Source: Gammaproteobacteria bacterium (GTDB lineage Bacteria; Pseudomonadota; Gammaproteobacteria; GCA-001735895). Taken from it: DNA of 8,740 bases. Numbering within the stretch: position 1 is the first letter of the stretch; every line of letters starts with the position of its first letter. Shown piece after piece: positions 1 through 5,532 of the stretch. Where the stretch lies: the NCBI GenBank assembly GCA_024763185.1, contig JANTFY010000087.1, positions 1-8,740 on the forward strand, written 5' to 3'. The translations under genes were made by a program, and so were the position numbers. The notes beneath the pieces were generated by a model. It saw nothing but the letters and a program-made list of their open reading frames with translations, did no database searches and had not been told where the DNA came from.

Positions 1-1
1 G

Positions 2-1189
2 GAGTGGATCCAGTTCCGCATGGAAACGGTACGCCGTCGCCTGCAATGGCGCCTGGACAAGGTGGATAAACGTCTGCATATCCTCGAAGGTTTGTTGATT
101 GCTTTCCTCAACCTGGATGAAGTGATCCGCATCGTGCGTTACGAAGACGAGCCCAAGGCCGTGTTGATGAAAACTTTCAGCATTTCCGAAATCCAGGCCG
201 AAGCCATACTCGAAACCAAGTTGCGCAACCTGGCCAAGCTCGAAGAGATGAAGATTCGCGCCGAGCAGGAAGAATTGATGAAGGAAAAGCAACAGCTTGA
301 AACCCTGCTCGGTTCCGAGCGGCGCATGAAAACGCTGATAAAAAATGAAATCATCGAAGATGCCGAGATTTATGGCGATGAGCGACGTTCGCCCATCGTC
401 ATGCGCGAGGCCGCCAGGGCAATGGATGAATCCGACCTGGTACCTTCCGAAGCGCTGACCGTGGTGCTTTCTGCCAAGGGCTGGGTGCGTGCCGCCAAGG
501 GGCATGAGGTGGACCCCGCCGCGTTGAATTATAAAGCCGGTGATGAATTCCTTTCTGCCGCGCAGGGCAAGAGTAATCAAATGGCCGTGTTTATTGATTC
601 GGCAGGGCGTAGTTATTCAACACCCGCGCATAGCCTGCCTTCCGCACGCGGCCAGGGTGAACCTCTGACCGGTCGTTTCAAGCTGGCGGCCGGGGTTGAT
701 TTTATGAGCACGGTAATGGGGCGTGATGATGACCTGTATTTATTGTCGACCACGTTTGGTTATGGTTTTATCTGCAAGTTTTCCGACATGGTGACGCGCA
801 ATAAAAACGGCAAGGCATTGATTTCCATTCCGGCCGGCGCCGAATTATTGCCACCGGTGGCCATCTCCGATCTGCAAAATCAGCAGATCGTGGCGATAAC
901 CAGTGCCGGCTATATTGGCGTGATACCGCTCCAGGATTTACCGCAACTGGCCAAGGGCAAAGGCAATAAAATCATCAATGTGCCACCCAAGAAACTGAAA
1001 GCCAATGAAGAGATAGTCGGTGCGATCCATTGCGTGAACGAGCAGGACAAGATCACGCTTCACGTCGGCAAGAAGTTCAAAACCATGAACCACCGGGAGC
1101 TGCAGGATTACGTGATTGAACGCGGCAAACGCGGTAGCAAGTTACCACGCGGTTGGCAAAATGTGGATTGGGTCGAACAGGTGCAGTAA
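2..1189 (+). CDS. parC: DNA topoisomerase IV subunit A, C-terminal part (5' end outside window)
   Basis: ParC is the DNA-cleaving subunit of topoisomerase IV, which with ParE decatenates daughter chromosomes. The reading frame is open from base 2 (EWIQFRMETVRRR) with no start in the window, so the gene is cut at its 5' end; the ATG at base 20 is internal. About 395 residues are present, roughly the second half of a ParC of about 750 residues, so the catalytic Tyr and the winged-helix domain are missing. Recognisable ParC segments are KRLHILEGLLIAFLN, LRNLAKLEEMKIR, the acidic/basic coiled-coil region and DERRSP. From about window residue 150 the beta-pinwheel C-terminal domain follows (GWVRAAKGHEVD, LPSARGQGEPLTG, LPQLAKGKGNKIINVP). 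These match E. coli ParC from memory and distinguish it from GyrA. The frame is intact to TAA at 1187-1189, with no sign of decay. Confidence 0.97.
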   Translation, partial: EWIQFRMETVRRRLQWRLDKVDKRLHILEGLLIAFLNLDEVIRIVRYEDEPKAVLMKTFSISEIQAEAILETKLRNLAKLEEMKIRAEQEELMKEKQQLETLLGSERRMKTLIKNEIIEDAEIYGDERRSPIVMREAARAMDESDLVPSEALTVVLSAKGWVRAAKGHEVDPAALNYKAGDEFLSAAQGKSNQMAVFIDSAGRSYSTPAHSLPSARGQGEPLTGRFKLAAGVDFMSTVMGRDDDLYLLSTTFGYGFICKFSDMVTRNKNGKALISIPAGAELLPPVAISDLQNQQIVAITSAGYIGVIPLQDLPQLAKGKGNKIINVPPKKLKANEEIVGAIHCVNEQDKITLHVGKKFKTMNHRELQDYVIERGKRGSKLPRGWQNVDWVEQVQ

Positions 1190-1224
1190 ACCCGCTTCAC
1201 CCGGCTCAAATTTTATAGCGGGTT
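1189..1224 (+). terminator. Inverted repeat at the parC stop, weak terminator candidate
   Basis: AACCCGCT (1189-1196) pairs exactly with AGCGGGTT (1217-1224) across a 20-nt loop. The stem is only 8 bp and no T-tract follows directly; a run of T (1245-1251) appears about 20 nt later. It could end or slow parC transcription, but it is not a textbook intrinsic terminator. Confidence 0.25.
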
Positions 1225-1257
1225 AAACAAAGACCCTAAAAGGCTTTTTTTCCCGTC

Positions 1258-1286
1258 TTGACAGTTTTCGTTTGCCAAAGTAGGCT
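1258..1286 (+). promoter_or_regulatory. Probable sigma-70 promoter of the napC-ankyrin operon
   Basis: A perfect -35 hexamer TTGACA (1258-1263) is followed after 17 bp by TAGGCT (1281-1286), which matches TATAAT at only three of six positions. Expected transcription start is near 1293, giving a leader of about 75 nt before the napC ATG. The good -35, ideal spacing and poor -10 would suit an activated or repressed promoter. It is the best candidate in the 179-bp gap between parC and napC. Confidence 0.4.
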
Positions 1287-1293
1287 TAAATAA

Positions 1294-1307
1294 CACTATA
1301 AATAGTG
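1294..1307. repeat. Perfect palindrome over the predicted start of the napC transcript
   Basis: CACTAT (1294-1299) and ATAGTG (1302-1307) are exact inverted repeats separated by two A. The site lies just at or after the predicted transcription start (~1293). It could be an operator, or a short hairpin at the 5' end of the mRNA. No known regulator motif was recognised. Confidence 0.35.
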
Positions 1308-1368
1308 CAGGAATTCAATTCCAGTCTGTCGCCCACCCGGCAGATAAGCGCTAGGCCTGAGAACAATA

Positions 1369-1971
1369 ATGAAAACGATCAAAAATATTTTTCGGCGGTC
1401 GAATAAATGGTTGTCAATCTTTGCACCCATCACGTTAGTGATTGTTGGCGGTATGGGCGGGATAATTTTCTGGGGTGGTTTCAATACCGCCATGGAAGTG
1501 ACCAATACCATGGAGTTTTGTATATCCTGCCATGAAATGCGCGACAATGTGTATGAAGAATACAAAGAAACCGTACACTTTAAAAATGCATCCGGTGTGC
1601 AGGTTTCCTGCGCCGATTGTCATGTGCCACAGCCTTGGGTTCACAAGGTCGTGCGCAAAATCAAGGCCACCAGTGAGCTTTATCACAAGGCATTAGGCAC
1701 CATTGACACGCCCGCAAAGTTTGATCAACATCGATGGAAGATGGCCAACCGCGTGTGGGATCAAATGAATGCGACCGATTCCCGTGAATGTCGAAATTGC
1801 CATTCTTTTGAAGGCATGGACTTAAGTGAGCAGGATCGTTCTGCACGAAACAAACATGCTCGCGCGCAAGACATGGGCGAAACCTGCATCGACTGTCACA
1901 AGGGCATAGCCCATGATGAACCGGATGAACCCGAAGAATCAGCCGAAGCCGAAGAGGTGGAAAGTGAATAA
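1369..1971 (+). CDS. napC: NapC/NirT-family tetrahaem cytochrome c (membrane quinol dehydrogenase)
   Basis: Members of this family take electrons from menaquinol or ubiquinol in the inner membrane and pass them to periplasmic reductases such as nitrate, nitrite or TMAO reductase. The 200-residue protein has one N-terminal membrane anchor (about residues 16-38) and four CxxCH haem-c sites: CISCH 51-55, CADCH 81-85, CRNCH 141-145 and CIDCH 173-177. The first has the family pattern CxxCHxM (Met57), where the Met can serve as haem ligand. GGFNTAMEVTNTMEFCISCHEM, GTIDTPAKF and TCIDCHKGIAH are close to E. coli NapC, also about 200 residues. Unusual is the acidic tail (183-200, 11 of 18 residues Asp/Glu). 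The ribosome site is weak (TGAGAA, 1358-1363). No napA/B, nirS, nrfA or torA lies in the window, so the redox partner is unknown and the symbol marks the family, not a proven nitrate role. The next gene starts 18 nt downstream. Confidence 0.95.
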   Translation: MKTIKNIFRRSNKWLSIFAPITLVIVGGMGGIIFWGGFNTAMEVTNTMEFCISCHEMRDNVYEEYKETVHFKNASGVQVSCADCHVPQPWVHKVVRKIKATSELYHKALGTIDTPAKFDQHRWKMANRVWDQMNATDSRECRNCHSFEGMDLSEQDRSARNKHARAQDMGETCIDCHKGIAHDEPDEPEESAEAEEVESE

Positions 1972-1989
1972 ATCTGGCGCAAGGGATTC

Positions 1990-2925
1990 ATGATGATCCG
2001 TCTCCTGACCTTACTCATCTGCATGCTGGCCCCTTTTTCAGCGCTGGCAGACGAGGATATTGACAAACAGCTGCGCCTGGCGGCCATCATTGACGATGTT
2101 CAGTCCATTCAACAATTACTGGCGCAGGGAGGCGATGTAAACAGTGCCAACAAGTTTGGTAAAACGGCTTTAATGTATGCCGCAGAAAATGGCAATCTGT
2201 TGACGGTATCGTTGCTTTTGTCGCGCGGGGCCGATGTCAATATCAAGACCGTCGCCAACTGCACGGCTTTAACCTTTGCCGCGGAAAATGGACAGGTCGA
2301 AATCACCTCGCTGTTGCTGGAACGAGGCGCTGATTTAACGGCAAGAACCCGTGCCGGCTGGAACTCGCTGATGGTAGCCTCACGTTACGGTGAAACGGAA
2401 ATGGTCAGGCAGTTACTGTTTAAACATGCGGATCCCGATGAAACCGACAAGGACGGACTGACCGCCTTAATGATGGCGGCAGCTCATGGTCACGGGGAAA
2501 CCGCCAATGTGCTGTTAAACAATGGTGCGCAAATCTCTGCACGTGATAACAAGGGCAGAACCGCCTTGATCCATGCCGCACATTTTGGCGGTTCGAGCGA
2601 ATTGATTACCTTGTTGCTCGACAAGGGGGCCGATATAGAAGCAAGATCCGATGACGGTGCCACGCCGTTAATCTGGGCAGCGAGCAAGGGAAATTCGAAT
2701 GTCGTCTCCCTGTTATTGTCACGCGGCGCGAATATCAATGTGCAGGATGCGTATGGCACCAGCGCGTTGATGGAAGCCGTGACGGTACGTTCTGAGGATA
2801 CGGTGAATGTATTAATCAACAGGGGGGCCGATATAAGTTTGCACAACAAAGTGGGTAAAACTGCTGTGGATATGGCGGCTAATCATCGCAGTGATAAAAT
2901 CCGCTCAATGCTTAGCAGAGATTGA
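1990..2925 (+). CDS. Secreted (periplasmic) ankyrin-repeat protein
   Basis: A 311-residue protein with a clear Sec signal peptide (hydrophobic core about 5-19, likely cleavage SALA|DED after residue 20), followed by about eight ankyrin repeats and a partial capping repeat. Repeats start near residues 24, 57, 90, 123, 156, 189, 223 and 256, with the cap from 289. Typical repeat signatures are GKTALMYAAENGN, LLLSRGADVN, GLTALMMAAAHGH and GATPLIWAASKGN. Such repeats form a protein-binding surface and carry no catalytic site; the partner is unknown. The gene lies 18 nt after napC and has AAGGGA (1981-1986) as ribosome site, so it is almost certainly in the same operon. Two adjacent ATG codons (1990 and 1993) are possible starts; the second is better spaced from the ribosome site. 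Export to the compartment where NapC's haem domain sits suggests a partnering or assembly role, which is inference. Confidence 0.92.
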   Translation: MMIRLLTLLICMLAPFSALADEDIDKQLRLAAIIDDVQSIQQLLAQGGDVNSANKFGKTALMYAAENGNLLTVSLLLSRGADVNIKTVANCTALTFAAENGQVEITSLLLERGADLTARTRAGWNSLMVASRYGETEMVRQLLFKHADPDETDKDGLTALMMAAAHGHGETANVLLNNGAQISARDNKGRTALIHAAHFGGSSELITLLLDKGADIEARSDDGATPLIWAASKGNSNVVSLLLSRGANINVQDAYGTSALMEAVTVRSEDTVNVLINRGADISLHNKVGKTAVDMAANHRSDKIRSMLSRD

Positions 2926-2972
2926 TTTTGTGCCTTGTAGCGTTTTACTCCCTTATCTGTACTGTCACGGCA

Positions 2973-3761
2973 CTAGTTTAAAGGTTTGTACCTGGGGGCG
3001 TCCGGTGACCAGCGTCGGTCGTGATTGGGAAAATCCGGGTTGGTCCAGCCAGGTTTGGCCAGGATTTGAGCAGGCGGCTTTAGGCTGGCGACATAGGACA
3101 TCACCGCCGACTGTTCCCTTAAGGATAAATTCTGGATTTGTTTGATCATTTTTTTGTCGGCATTTTGCCGATGACCACCGCGAATCCAGGTGAACTGTCT
3201 CATCAGGTAGTTATAGTGCTGTCCCTGAATTCTGGGGATGTGATCTTGTCGGTGACCCTCCCCTTTTTGCCCGTGGCAGTCCTGGCAGTTATCTTGGTAA
3301 GTCTGTTTACCCCGTTCCAGGTATCGACTGTAGCCCTTGCCATTGTCCGCTGTCATCGGCAGCTTAGCGATATAACCCGCCAGATCCGCCACATCCTGCG
3401 CTGTTTCGAGTACGCGTGGAGTGGTAAAGGCCTCCATAATTGGATTGCCGCGTTGTTTTGAGCAGATGTCGCCCAGTTGTTTAATGGTGACCGTTTCCAG
3501 TTGGCCGGCAATTTGGGGATAGCTCCCATTGGTGGAGCCCCAGCCCTCAGGGCCATGGCAAGCCACGCAAAGATGATAAAGTTGGCGCCCATTGTCAATA
3601 TTGGGCGTGAGTTCGAGAGCCTGTTCAAACCTTTCCAGTTGCAGATCACCGCTATCATCAGTAAAACCAAGGCTACTTAACAATGCTAGCGGCAAGGCGG
3701 CAAAAACACGGCATAAGTGACTAAAAAAATGAGATTGACAGAATATTTTGCTTTTTTTCAT
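2973..3761 (-). CDS. Periplasmic dihaem cytochrome c, c4 type
   Basis: A 262-residue protein with two cytochrome-c domains, as in cytochrome c4 and related c553 proteins, which shuttle electrons in the periplasm. A long signal peptide (hydrophobic part about 18-33) precedes domain 1, with CVACH at 65-69, YPQIAGQ and likely distal ligand Met109 (GNPIMEAF). Domain 2 has CQDCH at 159-163, IPRIQGQHYNYLMRQF and likely ligand Met205 (DKKMIKQIQNLS). After the c4 core there is a Trp/Pro-rich tail of about 33 residues (230-262). The start at 3761 is supported by a G-rich ribosome site (GGGGGG, 7 nt upstream on the minus strand). The gene converges on the NapC-ankyrin operon with a 47-bp gap that shows no clear terminator. 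An FNR/Anr-like site and a CATAAT box lie upstream. NapC or a bc1 complex could be the electron donor; this is inferred from position only. Confidence 0.93.
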   Translation of the reverse strand: MKKSKIFCQSHFFSHLCRVFAALPLALLSSLGFTDDSGDLQLERFEQALELTPNIDNGRQLYHLCVACHGPEGWGSTNGSYPQIAGQLETVTIKQLGDICSKQRGNPIMEAFTTPRVLETAQDVADLAGYIAKLPMTADNGKGYSRYLERGKQTYQDNCQDCHGQKGEGHRQDHIPRIQGQHYNYLMRQFTWIRGGHRQNADKKMIKQIQNLSLREQSAVMSYVASLKPPAQILAKPGWTNPDFPNHDRRWSPDAPRYKPLN

Positions 3762-3796
3762 GAATTTTCCCCCCTTTGCCTCACTTCTGTCACATT

Positions 3797-3836
3797 ATTA
3801 TGGAATAAACGCCCGACATACCTTGCGCCAGATCAA
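3797..3836 (-). promoter_or_regulatory. FNR/Anr-like site and -10 box for the c4-type cytochrome
   Basis: The site at 3823-3836 reads TTGATCTGGCGCAA on the minus strand, matching the FNR/Anr consensus TTGAT-N4-ATCAA at 8 of 10 positions with one perfect half. After 20 bp comes CATAAT (3802 to 3797, minus strand), 5 of 6 to the -10 consensus; a weaker overlapping TAATAA would give the classical class II spacing with the site centred at -41.5. No good -35 box is present, as expected for a class II activated promoter. Expected start is near 3788-3790, about 30 nt before the ATG. Confidence 0.45.
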
Positions 3837-3886
3837 ATAGAAAACAGACTTGTATGGGTTTTTTGTAATGTAATCATGGTTTACTG

Positions 3887-3901
3887 AACAAAACATTTGT
3901 T
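3887..3901. repeat. Short palindrome in the divergent region
   Basis: AACAAA (3887-3892) and TTTGTT (3896-3901) are perfect inverted repeats with a 3-nt centre. It is a possible protein-binding site, but AT-rich DNA gives such repeats easily. Confidence 0.25.
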
Positions 3902-3934
3902 TATAAATATCGGGTTAAATTGTGATTCTGTTGG

Positions 3935-3947
3935 TGCAATGTTTGCA
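3935..3947. repeat. Short palindrome TGCAA-TGT-TTGCA in the divergent region
   Basis: TGCAA (3935-3939) and TTGCA (3943-3947) are perfect inverted repeats with a 3-nt centre, and one further pair (3933/3949) matches beyond a mismatch. It lies midway between the two divergent promoters. No known regulator was recognised. Confidence 0.25.
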
Positions 3948-4008
3948 ACTTATTTCCAAAATTATTTGTAAAGTCTGTGCCATACTTTTAAATGGGCCAG
4001 TCATCAGG

Positions 4009-4048
4009 TTGATCGGTATCCGTTTACAGTCAGCACATTCAGCATAAT
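4009..4048 (+). promoter_or_regulatory. FNR/Anr-like site and -10 box for the hydrolase-fold gene
   Basis: TTGATCGGTATCCG (4009-4022) matches TTGAT-N4-ATCAA at 8 of 10 positions with the left half perfect. CATAAT (4043-4048) follows after exactly 20 bp, the same sequence and gap as in the divergent promoter. Expected transcription start is about 4055, some 47 nt before the ATG at 4102. TTTACA (4023-4028) resembles a -35 box but is only 14 bp from CATAAT, so activator dependence is the simpler reading. Confidence 0.4.
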
Positions 4049-4101
4049 CCATAACAAATACTGGGCTGTCTGAATCCATTTACGTTGAGGCGGTCGGTAA
4101 T

Positions 4102-5013
4102 ATGAAGCAGAAATCCCCCCTGTTAAAAGGCCTTGAAAACTCCAGGGCAGTTTCATTTTTAATCAATAAGGCCAGTAGCGTGCTGAGCAAACTGGCACCG
4201 GAGTGGACCTATCATAAGGTCAAAGATCAGCTGTTGGTACCCAGGAAATTTACCCAACAGAGTACCAAGGTTCCTCGTGACATGGTGCAATTTACGCTGG
4301 AAACCAAAGAGGGCAACTTGCAATGTTATAAACAGGGGCGTGGCGCAACGGTGGTTCTGGTGCATGGTTGGTCCGGCTCGGCCTCGCAGTTTTTTCCGTT
4401 GATGCGCGGCTTGTCACAGTGCGGGTTCCGGGCGGTTGCTTTCGATCATTTTGCACATGGCCTAAGTGATTGCGATCAGGGCTCTCTAAGGCGTTTTATT
4501 GCTGCGACTGAAGAGGTGTTAAAGCGCCTGTCTAAAAGTAATCCCGGCGAACCTCCCGCCGCTATTGTGGGTCATGCCATGGGCTGTCTTGCCATTGCCA
4601 ACGCGCAGCCACGATTGATAAAAGACATTCCATTGTTGATGATATCCCCCATCTTTCATTTCAGAAAATATTTTACCCGGCAGGTGAATTTACTGGGATT
4701 GCCCGCTCATCTGAGTAAAAAATACCTGTCGCAACTGGAACAAAGCTATTTGAAAGACCTGGATAAAATGGAACTAGACCAGAAACTCAAAGACTACGCC
4801 CAGGATACTGTTATCGTGCACGATAAAACGGATGAAGAGAGCAGTTATTTGGATAGTGTCAAATTCTGTGCCGCAAACCCACAGGCCAGGTTACAGCTGA
4901 TCCAGGGTTTTGGACACAACCGCATCATTAATTCGGAGTCATTGTGGCAACAGTTGAAATCCCATCTCAACTATGAAGATATCACCGCGCAGCGATTTCA
5001 AAAATGTTCCTGA
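4102..5013 (+). CDS. Alpha/beta-hydrolase-fold protein lacking the nucleophilic serine
   Basis: A 303-residue protein without signal peptide or membrane segment, so probably cytoplasmic. The fold is shown by the strand and oxyanion-loop motif VVLVHGWSGSASQF (84-97), the AFDHFAHGLSD segment (113-123), the nucleophile elbow at 155-161, the expected acid region VIVHDKTDEE (Asp244) and the late His in GFGHNRII (His272). The elbow reads GHAMG instead of GHSMG: residue 159 is Ala (GCC, 4576-4578), one base from a Ser codon (TCC). The acid and His are kept. If the sequence is right, normal Ser-hydrolase chemistry is impossible, and the protein is a binding or regulatory pseudoenzyme or uses another mechanism. 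Substrate unknown. The ribosome site GAGG (4087-4090) is 11 nt from the ATG. The gene runs divergently from the cytochrome and ends 15 bp from the convergent small gene. Confidence 0.9.
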   Translation: MKQKSPLLKGLENSRAVSFLINKASSVLSKLAPEWTYHKVKDQLLVPRKFTQQSTKVPRDMVQFTLETKEGNLQCYKQGRGATVVLVHGWSGSASQFFPLMRGLSQCGFRAVAFDHFAHGLSDCDQGSLRRFIAATEEVLKRLSKSNPGEPPAAIVGHAMGCLAIANAQPRLIKDIPLLMISPIFHFRKYFTRQVNLLGLPAHLSKKYLSQLEQSYLKDLDKMELDQKLKDYAQDTVIVHDKTDEESSYLDSVKFCAANPQARLQLIQGFGHNRIINSESLWQQLKSHLNYEDITAQRFQKCS

Positions 5014-5015
5014 TC

Positions 5016-5028
5016 GGCTGATCCAGCC
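5016..5028. terminator. Hairpin filling the gap between two convergent stop codons
   Basis: GGCTG-ATC-CAGCC (5016-5028) is a perfect 5-bp, GC-rich stem with a 3-nt loop. It occupies almost the whole 15-bp gap between the hydrolase stop (5011-5013) and the stop of the small minus-strand gene (5029-5031). There is no T-tract in the plus direction; in the minus direction a TTTTT run follows about 10 nt later. It may act as a weak two-way terminator or protect 3' ends. Confidence 0.35.
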
Positions 5029-5277
5029 TCAGCGCGCTTCAACGTTACTGCGTTTGATGTTTTTCAGGCGCGTGGCTGCTTCCTGTAAGTTTTGACTTTG
5101 TCGACGCATTTCATGGGCTTCCGGTAAGGTTTTGTTCTGCGGATACATTTCGGAGTCGTTTACTTCCTGGTTCAATTCACTGATCCATTGCCGGTTCATT
5201 TCATTACTGGCTAATCCACTCATGGAGCAGGTTGCCAGGCTTAAAGTGATGATAAAACGGGTAAATAATGTGTTCAT
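5029..5277 (-). CDS. Small secreted protein of unknown function
   Basis: An 82-residue protein not recognised as any family. It has a clear export signal: basic N-terminus (MNTLFTR), hydrophobic core about 8-17, and a likely cleavage at GLA|SN after residue 23. The Cys at 17 (LATC) resembles a lipobox, but Thr at -1 is unusual, so a soluble periplasmic product is more likely. The mature part (about 59 residues) is polar, free of Cys, rich in Gln, Asn and Glu, and mostly helix-forming; the end (about 54-77) could be a short coiled coil. The start is supported by AGGAAG 4 nt before the ATG on the minus strand. The signal peptide and ribosome site argue for a real gene. It converges on the hydrolase gene and diverges from htpX with a 255-bp gap. 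Confidence 0.75.
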   Translation of the reverse strand: MNTLFTRFIITLSLATCSMSGLASNEMNRQWISELNQEVNDSEMYPQNKTLPEAHEMRRQSQNLQEAATRLKNIKRSNVEAR

Positions 5278-5475
5278 GTATCTTCCTGAAAGTTTATAGA
5301 TTGACTACGGAATTTGTGCAGATCCAGCAGTGTTTATCGCAATCAGCGATGGGCATGACTATAGAAAAAAGTTTTAAAATAAAACTGTAATTTGTATACA
5401 TTTTGTGTCGTAAGTTTTTATTATTTTCCGAGTTGTGAGCGCCGTCACGCAGGAATATGATGAGCAGTTCAGTAA

Positions 5476-5503
5476 CTTGATATCAAGGCCCCGGACCTTA
5501 TAT
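5476..5503 (+). promoter_or_regulatory. Heat-shock (sigma-32-type) promoter of htpX
   Basis: CTTGATA (5476-5482) matches the sigma-32 -35 consensus CTTGAAA at 6 of 7 positions. After 13 bp, CCTTATAT (5496-5503) matches CCCCATNT at 5 of 7 fixed positions. Expected start is about 5510, some 23 nt before the htpX ATG. E. coli htpX is a known heat-shock gene, which supports the reading. The -35 lies inside a perfect 12-bp palindrome, CTTGATATCAAG (5476-5487). Confidence 0.55.
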
Positions 5504-5506
5504 TGG

Positions 5507-5521
5507 GTAAATCTTTGTAAT
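5507..5521 (+). promoter_or_regulatory. CpxR-like tandem repeat upstream of htpX
   Basis: GTAAA-TCTTT-GTAAT (5507-5521) matches the CpxR consensus GTAAA-N5-GTAAA at 9 of 10 fixed positions. In E. coli htpX is under CpxR control in response to envelope stress. Here the site overlaps the predicted sigma-32 start and touches the ribosome site (GGGA, 5523-5526), an unusual position for an activator. It could serve repression or another start, or be chance. Confidence 0.35.
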
Positions 5522-5532
5522 TGGGAATTATT

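Larger units (their letters stand above)
3762..4101. other. Divergent regulatory region, 340 bp, no gene
   Basis: This AT-rich stretch lies between the c4-type cytochrome (-) and the hydrolase-fold gene (+). I see no credible ORF or RNA gene. It holds two FNR/Anr-like sites with CATAAT boxes at its two ends, and two short perfect palindromes in its middle, each annotated separately. The long distance between the two promoters leaves about 170 bp of AT-rich DNA that could bind further regulators. Confidence 0.6.

Noticed and set aside
1238..1251. AAAAGGCTTTTTTT as a terminator after parC
   Set aside because: The arms are A/T runs with almost no loop and no GC stem; it cannot form a stable hairpin, although the T-run could help a hairpin upstream.
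1990..2925. Ankyrin repeats as DNA tandem repeats or a recombination site
   Set aside because: The repeats are similar at protein level only; the nucleotide copies have diverged, so they are a protein fold, not a DNA repeat array.
2891..3461. Plus-strand ORFs 2891-3145 and 3138-3461
   Set aside because: They lie opposite the dihaem cytochrome gene, show no signal or motif, and have no ribosome site; the minus-strand frame has two CxxCH sites and is clearly the gene.
5358..5363. TATAGT (minus strand) as -10 box of the small secreted gene
   Set aside because: Good hexamer, but no acceptable -35 at 16-18 bp and a 74-nt leader; too weak to annotate.
5476..5487. CTTGATATCAAG read as an FNR site upstream of htpX
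   Set aside because: The halves TTGAT and ATCAA abut without the 4-nt spacer FNR needs; the sequence is better explained as the -35 of a heat-shock promoter.
5521..5532. TTG at 5521 as htpX start
   Set aside because: It would add four residues before the conserved HtpX N-terminus and would place the ribosome site inside the coding region; ATG 5533 fits both.
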